Assembly (NCBI RefSeq): GCF_038069765.1
Contig: NZ_JBBPFS010000007.1
Coordinates: forward strand, 1-64,000
Direction: 5' to 3'
Source of the DNA: Arthrobacter_B sp038069765
Lineage (GTDB): Bacteria > Actinomycetota > Actinomycetes > Actinomycetales > Micrococcaceae
DNA: 64,000 nucleotides
The notes beneath the pieces are model-generated. The model was not told where the DNA came from. It did not search any database and saw only the letters and a program-made list of their open reading frames with translations. A program made the translations under genes and the position numbers. Positions 26,127 to 34,809 of this stretch are shown in pieces (position 1 is the stretch's first letter; every line of letters starts with the position of its first letter).

Positions 26127-27146
26127 ATGAAAGCAATTGTGTATTCCTCCGCTGGTGATTCCTCCGTCCTCAATCTGGTTGACCGCGAGGTCGCCGCTCC
26201 CGGCCCGGGCGAAGTGCGGGTCCGCATCGTCGCCTCCGGCGTGAACCCCACCGACTGGAAGGCCCGCGCCGGCGGCGCGCCCTTTCCCGAAGTGGTGCCG
26301 AACCAGGACGGTGCCGGAGTTGTCGACGCGGTCGGCGACGGCGTCACTCATCCCCAGGTAGGCGACCGCGTCTGGGTCTACCTCGCGGCCCACGGCCGCC
26401 CGACCGGGACCGCCCAGGAATTCGCGGTCCTTCCCTCGGACCGTGTGGTGCCGCTTCCGGAAGGCATCGGGTTCGACGTCGCCGCCAGCCTCGGCGTGCC
26501 CGCGATGACGGCGCACCGGGCCCTGACTGTCCACGAATTCGGGCCGTCCCGTCTTGCCCCGGACGCACTGAGCGGACGCATGGTCCTCGTCCAGGGCGGT
26601 GCCGGCGCCGTCGGCCATGCCGCGATCCAGCTCGCCGCCTGGGCGGGCGCAACCGTCATCGCCACGGTCAGCAGCGACGCCAAGGCCGAACTCGCCCGCG
26701 CGGCCGGCGCCCACCACATAGTCCGTTATCCCGACGACGCGGAAGCCGACCGGATCCGCGAGATCGCGCCCGACGGCGTCGACCACATCGTTGAGGTGTC
26801 CCCGGCGCAGAACGCGGCCCTCGACGTCGACGTGATCGCCAACCACGGCAGCATTGCCTACTACGCGAACAACAACGGCGACGAATTCACCGTCCCGGTC
26901 ATCCCGAGCTTCGCGAAGAACGTCCGCTGGCAGGGTGTACTCGTCTACACCGTTGGTTCGGAAGCCCACTACGCGGCGGCGGAGGACATTACCGCTGCGC
27001 TGCGCGACGGCGCCCTGCCGGTGGGGGAGCAGGCCGGGCTTCCCCTGACCTGGTTCTCCCTTGAGGACACCGCCGCCGCGCACGACGCCGTCGAGAACGG
27101 CACCACCGGCAAGGTCCTCATCCGGGTGGGAAACGAGACCGCCTAG
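26127..27146 (+). CDS. Zinc-independent MDR oxidoreductase (quinone reductase-like)
   Basis: Medium-chain dehydrogenase/reductase of 339 residues in the NADPH:quinone reductase group. The N-terminal GroES-like domain includes VNPTDWKAR and GAGVVDAVGDGV; the Rossmann domain carries VQGGAGAVGHAAIQLAAWAG near residue 152 and ends with a typical KVLIRVG strand. The catalytic zinc cysteines and histidine of alcohol dehydrogenases are missing, as in Qor proteins. A GTG two codons upstream is possible; I chose the ATG at 26127. Substrate is unknown. Confidence 0.88.
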   Translation: MKAIVYSSAGDSSVLNLVDREVAAPGPGEVRVRIVASGVNPTDWKARAGGAPFPEVVPNQDGAGVVDAVGDGVTHPQVGDRVWVYLAAHGRPTGTAQEFAVLPSDRVVPLPEGIGFDVAASLGVPAMTAHRALTVHEFGPSRLAPDALSGRMVLVQGGAGAVGHAAIQLAAWAGATVIATVSSDAKAELARAAGAHHIVRYPDDAEADRIREIAPDGVDHIVEVSPAQNAALDVDVIANHGSIAYYANNNGDEFTVPVIPSFAKNVRWQGVLVYTVGSEAHYAAAEDITAALRDGALPVGEQAGLPLTWFSLEDTAAAHDAVENGTTGKVLIRVGNETA

Positions 27147-27202
27147 CGTCTTACTCCGCACCGGGCGCGGTCCTGCGCCCGGTGCGTTGCTAGGCTCGTG
27201 CC

Positions 27203-27970
27203 ATGAATTCCGCGGCATACCTGAAGCAACTTTTTGGCCTGGACGGTCGCGTGGCGCTCGTCACCGGCGGAAGCTCAGGGATTGGCCGTGCCATCGCGCT
27301 GGCACTGGGACAGGCAGGCGCCCATGTTGTTATTGCTTCCCGCACAGCGTCAGCCGTCGACGCCGCGGCGGAGGACATCCGGCAGTCCGGCGGCTCCGCG
27401 GCCGGCGTCGCCGCGGATCTGTCCACCCGTGACGGTGCACATGCACTTGCCGACGCTGTCGGCGCCGTCGACATCCTCGTGAACTCGGCCGGAATCAATC
27501 TCCGCCCGCCGATGCCAGAGCTGGACGAGGCCGTCTGGGACGCCACGATGCGGGTGAACCTCGACGCACCGTTCATCCTTGGCCAGCGGCTTGCGCCGGG
27601 CATGGCCGAACGTGGATTTGGACGGATCATCCACATCAGCTCCCAGCAGGCGCACCGGCCCTTCGCCGCCAGCGGGGCCTACGGCGTCTCGAAAGCGGCA
27701 CTGGAAGCGCTGGCGCGGTCGCAGTCTGAAGCATGGGCCCCGCTCGGTGTTACCGCGAACGTCCTGGTGCCCGGGTTCGTGCGGACGCCGCTGAACGAGC
27801 GGCTCAGCTCGAACCCCGACGCCGTCCGCTCCCTGTCCGCCCGGACCCTGATCGGGCGCAACGGCACTGCGGAGGACTTCGCCGGCGCCGCACTGTTCCT
27901 GGCCGGCGCGGGCTCAGCGTACGTTGTTGGCCAGTCACTCGCCGTCGACGGCGGCTTTTCCGTTCACTGA
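27203..27970 (+). CDS. SDR-family oxidoreductase
   Basis: Classical SDR of 255 residues: TGGSSGIGRA at residues 20-29, NSAGIN near 94, catalytic serine in HISSQQAH near 144 and YGVSK near 158-162, then VLVPGFVRTPL and the C-terminal VDGGFS. This motif set is that of FabG-like and gluconate/sugar dehydrogenases. It is preceded by the MDR gene with 56 bp between, possibly one transcript. Substrate not inferable. Confidence 0.9.
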   Translation: MNSAAYLKQLFGLDGRVALVTGGSSGIGRAIALALGQAGAHVVIASRTASAVDAAAEDIRQSGGSAAGVAADLSTRDGAHALADAVGAVDILVNSAGINLRPPMPELDEAVWDATMRVNLDAPFILGQRLAPGMAERGFGRIIHISSQQAHRPFAASGAYGVSKAALEALARSQSEAWAPLGVTANVLVPGFVRTPLNERLSSNPDAVRSLSARTLIGRNGTAEDFAGAALFLAGAGSAYVVGQSLAVDGGFSVH

Positions 27971-28067
27971 CGCTGTGCCGGCCTCCGTGCTCAACTCGGT
28001 GCAACCGGTCCTGAAAAAAACATCACACTAGGTTGCTTTACCAATTAGGTGGGTTCATGATCTAGTC

Positions 28068-28415
28068 ATGGAAATTTCGCAGTGGCCGTCCGAGTGGCTG
28101 AGGGGTGTCCTCGCCGCAGCGGTCCTGTCGATCGTCAGCGAGGAGGAAACCTACGGCTACCTCATCGGACAGCGGCTGGCTGAAGGCGGGCTCGGAGTCG
28201 TTAAGGGCGGCACGCTCTACCCGCTGTTGACCCGCCTTGAGCAGGACGGGGTCCTCACGGCAACCTGGCGCGGCGGCGACGGCGGTCCGGGCCGGAAATA
28301 CTACGCAATTACGCCCGCCGGGCAGGAACGGCTTCAATCCCTGCGGGCGGACTGGGGAGTCTTTTCCGCCCACGCGACGTCGATCATTTCCGGAAAGAAG
28401 GCAGGCAATGACTGA
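28068..28415 (+). CDS. PadR-family transcriptional regulator
   Basis: PadR-type winged-helix protein of 115 residues: RGVLAAAVLSIVSEEETYGYLIG, then the recognition region GTLYPLLTRLEQDGVL and the wing RKYYAITPAG. Single-domain PadR proteins of this size act as ligand- or envelope-responsive repressors. Its stop overlaps the next gene by eight bases, and that gene encodes a membrane protein with a HAAS-like N-terminus, the usual partner of this PadR subgroup. Confidence 0.92.
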   Translation: MEISQWPSEWLRGVLAAAVLSIVSEEETYGYLIGQRLAEGGLGVVKGGTLYPLLTRLEQDGVLTATWRGGDGGPGRKYYAITPAGQERLQSLRADWGVFSAHATSIISGKKAGND

Positions 28416-28842
28416 GCAGCCCTATGCGGAATACTCCGAAGACCTGCGGGATGCACTCGAATTCCGCGGCGTTCCCGACGAAGCGGTCACTCAGATAGTC
28501 CGCGAAGTGGAAAGCCATGTGGCGGAGTCCGGCGAGGATCCTGCCATGGCGTTCGGGCAGCCCGGCGACTACGCAGGCAACTTCGCGCCGCGCTCACGGC
28601 TGGTGCGGTTTCGGGCACTGCTCATTTCGTCCGTGATTCTTGCCGGCGGAGGAGCGTATGTACTGATTTCGGGTGTTTTTGGACTGCTCTCGCCCTCCGC
28701 CACGCTCTGGGGCCTGCCTCCCTGGGCTCGGATAGTTTTGGGGGCTGCCGGGATCACAGCGTTCTTTGCGCTTCTGCTCGTGGCGGGTGCGCGGTCCAGA
28801 CGCAGCGCGTCGACATGGCGGCTTCCCTCAGGCGGGGGATAG
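28408..28842 (+). CDS. HAAS-domain-like membrane protein, PadR partner
   Basis: A 144-residue protein whose N-terminal 60 residues (YSEDLRDALEFRGVPDEAV, VREVESHVAESGEDP, FGQPGDYA) have the helical HAAS-type pattern found in proteins encoded next to PadR regulators. Two membrane helices follow (LLISSVILAGGGAYVLISG and IVLGAAGITAFFALLLVAG). It overlaps padR by eight bases and so is translationally coupled. Likely a membrane sensor or sequestering partner of the regulator; that role is inference. Confidence 0.75.
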   Translation: MTEQPYAEYSEDLRDALEFRGVPDEAVTQIVREVESHVAESGEDPAMAFGQPGDYAGNFAPRSRLVRFRALLISSVILAGGGAYVLISGVFGLLSPSATLWGLPPWARIVLGAAGITAFFALLLVAGARSRRSASTWRLPSGGG

Positions 28843-28935
28843 CAGGGCATCCGGGCTGCCGGGTATCTGCCGGCCACCTGGCCGGGGGTGCCGCGGGAAG
28901 GCGCTGTCCCCGTACTGGCCGCCCAACCGGCTACA

Positions 28936-28959
28936 ATATGTGCGTAAGCATGCACATAT
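28936..28959. promoter_or_regulatory. ArsR/SmtB-type operator
   Basis: Perfect 8-bp inverted repeat, ATATGTGC at 28936-28943 and GCACATAT at 28952-28959, separated by 8 bp. The ATAT-ending imperfect dyad is typical of ArsR/SmtB metalloregulator operators. It lies 18 bp ahead of the MFS gene whose downstream partner is an ArsR protein, so it is the probable autoregulatory site of the operon. Confidence 0.75.
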
Positions 28960-28977
28960 GCACTCAAAGGCGGCGTC

Positions 28978-30225
28978 ATGTGGTCAGTTTTACGGAACCG
29001 GGTCTATCGGCGGCTGTATGCCGCTCAGGTGATCGCGCTGGTTGGAACCGGGTTATTGACGGTGGCCCTGGGCCTTTTGGCCTACGATCTCGCCGGGAGC
29101 AACGCCGGTGCGGTTCTCGGCACCGCGCTCACGATCAAGATGGCGGCCTACGTGGGGCTGGCTCCGCTGATCAACGCACTGCTGGCGGGGCGGCCCACAA
29201 AACGGATCCTGATTGGTGCTGATCTTGTGCGGGCGGGGATGGCCCTGAGCCTCCCCTTCATCAGCGAGGTTTGGCAGATCTATGTGGTGATCTTTTTGCT
29301 GCAGGCGGCATCAGCAACGTTCACTCCTGCCTTTCAATCCGTGATCCCGGAGGTCCTTCCTGACCGGGGCGAGTACACGAAGGCCCTGTCTCTTTCACGG
29401 CTGGCGTATGACCTGGAGGCGCTGGTCAGCCCAGCTCTGGCAGCCCTGCTGCTGACCATGCTCAGTTACGGCAACCTCTTCCTCGGAACCGTTGCGGGTT
29501 TCCTGTGCTCGGCACTGATGGTTGCCGTGACAGCTCTGCCTCCGGTCCGCCAAACCGGCGGCGAGCAGACGTCCGTGTGGCACCGCACCACGCTCGGAAC
29601 CAGGATCTTCTGGCGGAACCGCAGGCTGCGCGCCTTGCTGGCCCTGAACCTGGTGGTTGCCGCACCAACAGCCATGGTTCTGGTCAACACCGTGGTTTTT
29701 GTCCGGGATGTGCTGCAGCGCTCGGACAGTGATCTGGCCCTGGCTCTTGCCAGCTTCGGCATCGGATCCATGGTTGTTGCCTTGGCTGCACCGCCGGTCC
29801 TGGAAAAATTCGGTGACAGGACGGTGATGCTCTGCGGAGCCGCCGTCATTCCGGTTGCTTTGGCTGCCGCCGCCGCGGTGGTAGCCGTTGTTCCGGACTC
29901 AGGATGGGGACTGCTGCTCGGGCTCTGGCTCCTGCTCGGAGCGGCCAACTCCACGATCCTGACACCGTCGGCGCGGCTGCTGCGGGAAGCCTCCACTGAA
30001 GCCACCCGGCCCTACGTCTTCACCGCCCAGTTCTCACTTTCACATGCCTGCTACATTCTGACGTACCCGCTGGCCGGCTGGTTCGGGGCAACTGCCGGCC
30101 TGGGCTGGGCCGCAGCAGCGCTGACGCTTGTTGCAATAATGGGCAGCGCGGGAGCCTTCCTGTCCTGGCCCCGGTCTATGCCGGCGGAAGCGCCCGCAGC
30201 TGTAGAAAAGGAGGATGGCGCTTGA
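28978..30225 (+). CDS. MFS transporter
   Basis: Major facilitator exporter of 415 residues with twelve hydrophobic segments. It begins MWSVLRNRVYRRLYAAQVIA, a typical cytoplasmic start for the ArsR-linked MFS group; the loop between helices 2 and 3 has LLAGRPTKRILIGADLVRAG and the central loop is long and polar. Members cotranscribed with an ArsR repressor often export metal ions or arsenical compounds, but the substrate cannot be read from sequence. Ends in TTGA overlapping the arsR start. Confidence 0.88.
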   Translation: MWSVLRNRVYRRLYAAQVIALVGTGLLTVALGLLAYDLAGSNAGAVLGTALTIKMAAYVGLAPLINALLAGRPTKRILIGADLVRAGMALSLPFISEVWQIYVVIFLLQAASATFTPAFQSVIPEVLPDRGEYTKALSLSRLAYDLEALVSPALAALLLTMLSYGNLFLGTVAGFLCSALMVAVTALPPVRQTGGEQTSVWHRTTLGTRIFWRNRRLRALLALNLVVAAPTAMVLVNTVVFVRDVLQRSDSDLALALASFGIGSMVVALAAPPVLEKFGDRTVMLCGAAVIPVALAAAAAVVAVVPDSGWGLLLGLWLLLGAANSTILTPSARLLREASTEATRPYVFTAQFSLSHACYILTYPLAGWFGATAGLGWAAAALTLVAIMGSAGAFLSWPRSMPAEAPAAVEKEDGA

Positions 30226-30599
30226 GCAGCGAACATCCCGGCCCGCCCGTTCCCGAATCAGGGGCGCCCTCACTGGTCCACGCCGTGGAGCCTGGCCCTG
30301 AACTCCTGGAGGCGGCGGCGGCCACACTGCGCCTGCTCGCTGAACCAACCCGCCTGGCTCTGCTGTGGAAACTGCTGCAGGGTCCTAAGACGGTTACTGA
30401 GCTGACCGCGGGTGCGGGAGTTTCACGCACCGTCGTCAGCCAGCACCTGGCCAAGCTTCGGTTGAGCGGACTGGTCGAGACCCGCAAGGACGGCCGGCAT
30501 GTCATTTACTCCCTGCGCGACGGGCATCTCGAGCGGCTGATTCGTGAAACCATCAACCATGCCGACCACCGGGTCACCGGTGAACCCAGCCACGGGTGA
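30222..30599 (+). CDS. ArsR/SmtB-family repressor
   Basis: Winged-helix repressor of 125 residues: LRLLAEPTRLALLWKLLQG, then VTELTAGAGVSRTVVSQHLAKLRLSGLVE and the wing TRKDGRHVIYSLRD. The start is a TTG inside TTGA that overlaps the MFS stop, with AGGAGG nine bases upstream. No obvious CxC-type metal site is present in the recognition helix; the C-terminus has HLERLIRETINHADH with two histidines that could ligand metal together with an upstream acidic residue. Probably controls its own operon through the dyad at 28936-28959. Confidence 0.92.
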   Translation: MSSEHPGPPVPESGAPSLVHAVEPGPELLEAAAATLRLLAEPTRLALLWKLLQGPKTVTELTAGAGVSRTVVSQHLAKLRLSGLVETRKDGRHVIYSLRDGHLERLIRETINHADHRVTGEPSHG

Positions 30600-30662
30600 A
30601 CCGGGCCGCGGGCAAGCAGCCGTTCCGCGGTTCTGCGGCGGCCGCAGGGCAGTTTCCCGGGT

Positions 30663-31736
30663 TCACCAGCCACCGCGGGTGGGCGTGTGCCCCTTCCTCG
30701 CGTCGTCGGGCATGGCCATTTCGGCCCGCAGGCCCAGGAGGCGGATGGGGCGGCCGGGTTCGATCGCGCCGGCCAGGTCCATGGCCCTGGCTTGGACATC
30801 TTTCCGGTCGAACGTCTCCGGGATCTTGCGGGCATGGGTCTTGGTGGTGAACGGCGCGTACCGGACCTTGAGGGTCAGCCCGATCACCGGCCGGCCCTCG
30901 GCTTCCACGTCCTTCAGGACCTGCGCGGTTAACTCCCGCACGGCGTCGTGCACCTGGTCCGGCTCGGTGAGGTCCTGCTGGAAGGTGGTTTCACGGCTGT
31001 GTCCGCGGGCCACCCACGGGGTGTCATCCACAACGCTCGTACCGCCTCCGCGTCCGAGCTCCGCGTACCAGGGCCCCATTTTGGGGCCGAACTCCGGAAC
31101 CAGCGTCGACGGATCGGTCGCAGCGAGCTCCGCGACGGTGGCGATGCCCAGCTTCGCCAGCCGGCCCGAGATCTTGTTGCCGATGCCCCACAGATCCTTG
31201 GTGGGCCGCTCGCCCATCACGTCGAGCCAGTTCCCGGCGGTCAGGCGGAAGACGCCGGCGGGCTTGCCGAAGTCGGTGGCGTTCTTGGCCCGGATCAGGG
31301 TGTCGCCGATGCCCACGCTGCAGTGCAGCTGCGTTTGCTCCAGGACGTCGGCCTGGATCTGCCGGGCGTAGGCTTCCGGATCTCCGGTCTCCGTTCCCAC
31401 AAAGGCTTCGTCCCACCCCAGAACCTGCACGACGGCGCCGGGCTGGGCCCGCAGGGCGGCCATCACCAGATCCGAAGCGGCAAGGTAGGCCTCGGCATCG
31501 ACCGGGAGGATCACGGCGTCGGGCACTTTCCGGGCCGCGATGCGCAGCGGCATGCCGGACCCCACGCCGAAGGCCCGCGCTTCATAGGAGGCGGTGGAGA
31601 CCACCGCCCGTTCCGTCGGGTCTCCGCGGCCGCCGACGATGACCGGCTTGCCTGCGAGTTCCGGGCGCCGGAGCACCTCGACCGCCGCGATGAACTGGTC
31701 GAGGTCAACGTGCAGAACCCAGGGGTTTCCCTTCAC
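30663..31736 (-). CDS. dinB: DNA polymerase IV
   Basis: Y-family translesion polymerase of 357 residues. Catalytic and palm motifs are visible: VLHVDLDQFIAAVEVLRR at the N-terminus with the first metal-binding Asp, SYEARAFGVGSGMPL near 52, and LGWDEAFVG near 108 with the second Asp/Glu pair. The helix-hairpin-helix thumb region (LWGIGNKISGRLAKLGIATV) and the little-finger domain follow. The frame continues 29 codons upstream, but the GTG at 31736 starts just ahead of the catalytic domain. The common C-terminal clamp-binding peptide is not obvious. Confidence 0.93.
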   Translation of the reverse strand: MKGNPWVLHVDLDQFIAAVEVLRRPELAGKPVIVGGRGDPTERAVVSTASYEARAFGVGSGMPLRIAARKVPDAVILPVDAEAYLAASDLVMAALRAQPGAVVQVLGWDEAFVGTETGDPEAYARQIQADVLEQTQLHCSVGIGDTLIRAKNATDFGKPAGVFRLTAGNWLDVMGERPTKDLWGIGNKISGRLAKLGIATVAELAATDPSTLVPEFGPKMGPWYAELGRGGGTSVVDDTPWVARGHSRETTFQQDLTEPDQVHDAVRELTAQVLKDVEAEGRPVIGLTLKVRYAPFTTKTHARKIPETFDRKDVQARAMDLAGAIEPGRPIRLLGLRAEMAMPDDARKGHTPTRGGW

Positions 31737-31837
31737 GGGACCAGTGTGCCTCTGCCGCAAGCCTCCGATCCAGACCTGGCCGCCGGGACTTCCCGGCCGG
31801 GTGCCGGATTCACCATTGCCCAACCATATTCAAGGAG

Positions 31838-32101
31838 CTATTTTTGCCGGTTCATGATCGCAATGTATGTGATGAGTGCGGCGATCGTAACGAAACAGAA
31901 TGGAATAGTCCAGAGCGCCACCCCTTGACTTATGACGCCATTTGATAATAGCCAGAAGAGGGTGGCGCCGCAGACGATGAGAATGAAGATGGCCGCACTC
32001 TGCCATTTCCACTTGATCTCAGATTTTCGCGAATTACTCAATTCTTTCCCTTGCATGCTCACCTTACTGCTGGTATTGTCATTTACGTTATTTCGCCACA
32101 T
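31838..32101 (-). CDS. Small two-helix membrane protein
   Basis: An 87-residue protein: an N-terminal polar and lysine-rich 33 residues, then two membrane helices (AAIFILIVCGATLFWLLS and WTIPFCFVTIAALITYIAIM). Codon usage is visibly lower in GC than in the surroundings. Facing a frameshifted secreted protein gene, it is part of a small AT-richer patch at 31.84-32.52 kb. No family recognised. Confidence 0.5.
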   Translation of the reverse strand: MWRNNVNDNTSSKVSMQGKELSNSRKSEIKWKWQSAAIFILIVCGATLFWLLSNGVISQGVALWTIPFCFVTIAALITYIAIMNRQK

Positions 32102-32144
32102 TCAAAAAAAGTTAAGAACCAATCTACATTGGAGATTGTAACTT

Positions 32145-32517
32145 ATGAAAAATGCAGGCTTTAGAAAAATAACATCAACGGCCGACGCCACTGCGCTGCT
32201 TGCCACGGCGCTTGCATCGGCCTCAGGGCTGATTGGAGCGGGTCCTGCCAGTGCAGGAGTATGCGGACACTATGAGAAGACCGAGTACTACGACTCGACT
32301 ATCAGCCTTCCAAAACCCTTCACTTGGAGTCCTTTCTCGGGGGGAGAGGCGAGTCGCTCACTATACCCACTGCACCAGCAATGGTTCGACGGTGAAAATC
32401 AGAGTCGATTACACTTATGCGTCCGAGGAGTTCTGCGTAACTGCAGGCGAAACGGAACTATATGCAAACCCCAGCCTTGGCGCACTGCGTTACGCGGTCG
32501 CAATCGGCGGCTGCTAG
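32145..32517 (+). pseudogene. DUF6355-like secreted protein, frameshifted
   Basis: An export signal with an AxA-type cleavage site (ATALASASGLIGAGPASAG) is followed by CGHYEKTEYYDS. In the +1 frame after the G6 run at 32339-32344 the sequence continues HYTHCTSNGSTVKIRVDYTY, FCVTAGETEL and a final AIGGC. The Cys and Gly pattern, N-terminal CGxYE and C-terminal xxIGGC, fits small secreted DUF6355 proteins. The original frame instead ends in an arginine-rich tail at 32534. One extra G explains the break. The restored protein would be about 123 residues. Confidence 0.6.
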
Positions 32518-32777
32518 GTATTCACCTGCGCTAAGCATCCGAAACGACGTTGGCGGGATGTCGCTACTGGGGCTGTGGAACTTGTGTCTGACCGTTCCTC
32601 GGCCCCAGTTTTCGACTGTCGTCGTCGTGGTTCTCGCCGCGCTGAACACGCGCGTGCAGTTCTTCGCGAGCCTTGTGGCGATCTGCGTGAGAGTCTGGGC
32701 CAGGCCCAGCCTGTGCATCCCAACCGGCGGCGGCCAGTCCAGTTTGGCCGGCCGGCCCGCCGGTTGCGCTCCGGGCG

Positions 32778-33809
32778 TTACTTGGAGGTGAGCAGCTCCG
32801 GGTGGTGCAGCTTGGCCACCTGGGGGTGCGCCCGGAGCCAGCCCTTGAGGACATTGGAACCGTAGGACGCCAGCATGGGGTTTTCCGGGTCATCGGAAAT
32901 TCCGCGTGACTGCGCCGCGAGTTCGGCGGGCAGCTCCACCGGATCAATGACGGCGTCCAGGCGCGGCGACCAGAAGAACGGAATGGCGTAGCGGTCCACG
33001 CCGGGGGCCGGAGCCGTCACGCGGTGGATGGTGGCGGAGAGGTAGCCCTGCGTGGCCACTTCGAGCATTTCGCCGAGGTTGACGACAAGTGCCCCGGGGA
33101 TCGGCTCCACCGGAAGCCAGGTCTCCGACTCGTGCGGGCGGACTTCGAGGCCGCCCACGGAATCCTGCAGCAGGAGCGTCACGAAGCCGTAGTCGGCGTG
33201 CAGGCCCACACCCTGGGTGCCGGCTTCCTGAACCTCGCCGCCCACGTAGTGGGCCAGCTTGGCCATCCAGGCCGGGGAGCCTTCAAACGGTTCGGCGAAG
33301 TGGTCTTCGGGCAGCTCGAGGGAGACCGCGATGGCGCTGAGCAGTTCCGCGCCCACCTCAGACATAAGCTCCGCCCACTCCATGGACTTCTCCCGCAGCT
33401 CGGGAAGGACCTCGTCAGGGAAAAGGTTGGGGCCCTGGACCAGCCAGAACGGCTGATCGGACGGGTAATCCGCCACGGGTTCGCGTTCCGGACCGAAGTC
33501 GATCTGCTCGCGTGAATCCGGGCGGCCCTGGGTCAGCTCGGTCCCCAGCCGGGTGTAACCGCGGAAGTGCGGCGACTTGCGGTTGTCCAGCTCCAGCCGG
33601 TTCTCCAGCGGCAGGTCGAAAAAGCGCTTGGTGACGTCGAACAGGCCCTCCCATTTGGACTCACCGGCACCGTAGCCAACCAGCTGGAAAAACCCGATCC
33701 GGTGGGTTGCTTCGCGCAGCGCAGCAATGAAGTCGGTATTGAAGGAACCGTCGGCATTGCGGGCGGTGCTCAGGTCCAAAACAGGGATGGAATCGGGGAT
33801 CGCAGTCAT
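32778..33809 (-). CDS. 2-oxoglutarate/Fe(II) oxygenase, IPNS-like
   Basis: Non-heme iron dioxygenase of 343 residues in the isopenicillin-N-synthase-like group. The N-terminal DIOX_N part reads SIPVLDLSTA and IGFFQLVGYG; the catalytic core has the metal motif H-x-D in GLHADYGFVTLLLQD near residue 204 and distal His in SATIHRV near 263, with a 2OG-binding arginine in RYAIPFFWSP. A GTG 23 codons upstream is possible, but this ATG gives the usual N-terminus. Substrate not predictable; no biosynthetic cluster is adjacent. Confidence 0.87.
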   Translation of the reverse strand: MTAIPDSIPVLDLSTARNADGSFNTDFIAALREATHRIGFFQLVGYGAGESKWEGLFDVTKRFFDLPLENRLELDNRKSPHFRGYTRLGTELTQGRPDSREQIDFGPEREPVADYPSDQPFWLVQGPNLFPDEVLPELREKSMEWAELMSEVGAELLSAIAVSLELPEDHFAEPFEGSPAWMAKLAHYVGGEVQEAGTQGVGLHADYGFVTLLLQDSVGGLEVRPHESETWLPVEPIPGALVVNLGEMLEVATQGYLSATIHRVTAPAPGVDRYAIPFFWSPRLDAVIDPVELPAELAAQSRGISDDPENPMLASYGSNVLKGWLRAHPQVAKLHHPELLTSK

Positions 33810-33967
33810 GGTTGCGAAGCTACCACCAGCTGCTGTCAAGTGAGTAGCAATTGTTACGTCGTCAGATGTCGTATCCACTCTGACCTGCGCGTTCTTTAAG
33901 TGCCGGGAGAGTCATGGCGTAACGATACGTCTTTCAGCGACATGTTTGCGGCGGCGCCGGCCGGAAA

Positions 33968-34807
33968 TCACTGCGTAGTTCCGACGGGTTCCCAGTCGCC
34001 GCGGGGCCGGTGCTCGGGTTCGCCGGAGCCAACGGTCCCCGCCCGGGGAGAGGACGCCACGGCATGGCTGCGGGCCGGAATGCGGCCGGCGCGGAAAGCC
34101 AGACGGCCGCCGGCTACGGCATGCCGCATTGCCGCCGCCATTGCCACCGGATCCTGGGCGCGGGTGACGGCGCTGGCCAGCAGTACGGCGTCGCAGCCCA
34201 GTTCCATGGCCAGAGCAGCTTCGGAAGCGGTGCCGATGCCGGCGTCCAGGATCACCGGTACGGACGCCCGGGAGGTGATGAGCTCGATGTTGTGGGGATT
34301 GAGTATGCCGAGGCCGGTGCCGATCGGGGCACCCAGGGGCATGACGGCGGCAGCACCCAGGTCTTCCAGGCGCTGCGCGGTGACCGGGTCATCAGAGGTG
34401 TAAGCGAACACTTTGAATCCCCGGGCCGCGAGCTGCTCCGTGGCGTCCAGCAGCTCCACGACGTCGGGGAGCAGTGTCTCGTCATCGGCGATCACCTCCA
34501 GCTTCACCCAGTTAGTTTCCAGTGCCTCGCGTCCAAGCTCCGCTGTCAGCAGGGCGTCGCGCGCGGTGTAGCAACCGGCCGTATTGGGCAGGATCCGGAT
34601 GCCGTTGCGCTCCAGCACCGCAAAAAGGGAATCGCCCTGCTGCGGGGTGAAGCGCCGCATTGCCACGGTGGTCAGTTCGGTCCCGGAGGCAAGCAGTGCC
34701 TGCTCGAGGGTGTGAAGGGAGGTCAGGCCTCCCGTGCCCATGATGAGCCGGGACGACAGTTCTGTGCCGTCAAGTTCCAAGTGGTCGGCTGTGAGAACGC
34801 TGGCCAT
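33968..34807 (-). CDS. thiG: Thiazole synthase ThiG
   Basis: Thiazole phosphate synthase, joining DXP, dehydroglycine and ThiS-thiocarboxylate. TIM-barrel signatures are LIMGTGGLTSLHTLEQAL, the Schiff-base lysine in NWVKLEVIADD near 107-117, and the phosphate-binding VILDAGIGTASEAALAMELG near 194. At 279 residues it is longer than the usual 255-265; the extra C-terminal 25-30 residues are a disordered, proline- and arginine-rich tail. Last gene of thiO-thiS-thiG, two bases after thiS. Confidence 0.95.
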   Translation of the reverse strand: MASVLTADHLELDGTELSSRLIMGTGGLTSLHTLEQALLASGTELTTVAMRRFTPQQGDSLFAVLERNGIRILPNTAGCYTARDALLTAELGREALETNWVKLEVIADDETLLPDVVELLDATEQLAARGFKVFAYTSDDPVTAQRLEDLGAAAVMPLGAPIGTGLGILNPHNIELITSRASVPVILDAGIGTASEAALAMELGCDAVLLASAVTRAQDPVAMAAAMRHAVAGGRLAFRAGRIPARSHAVASSPRAGTVGSGEPEHRPRGDWEPVGTTQ

Positions 34808-34809
34808 GA

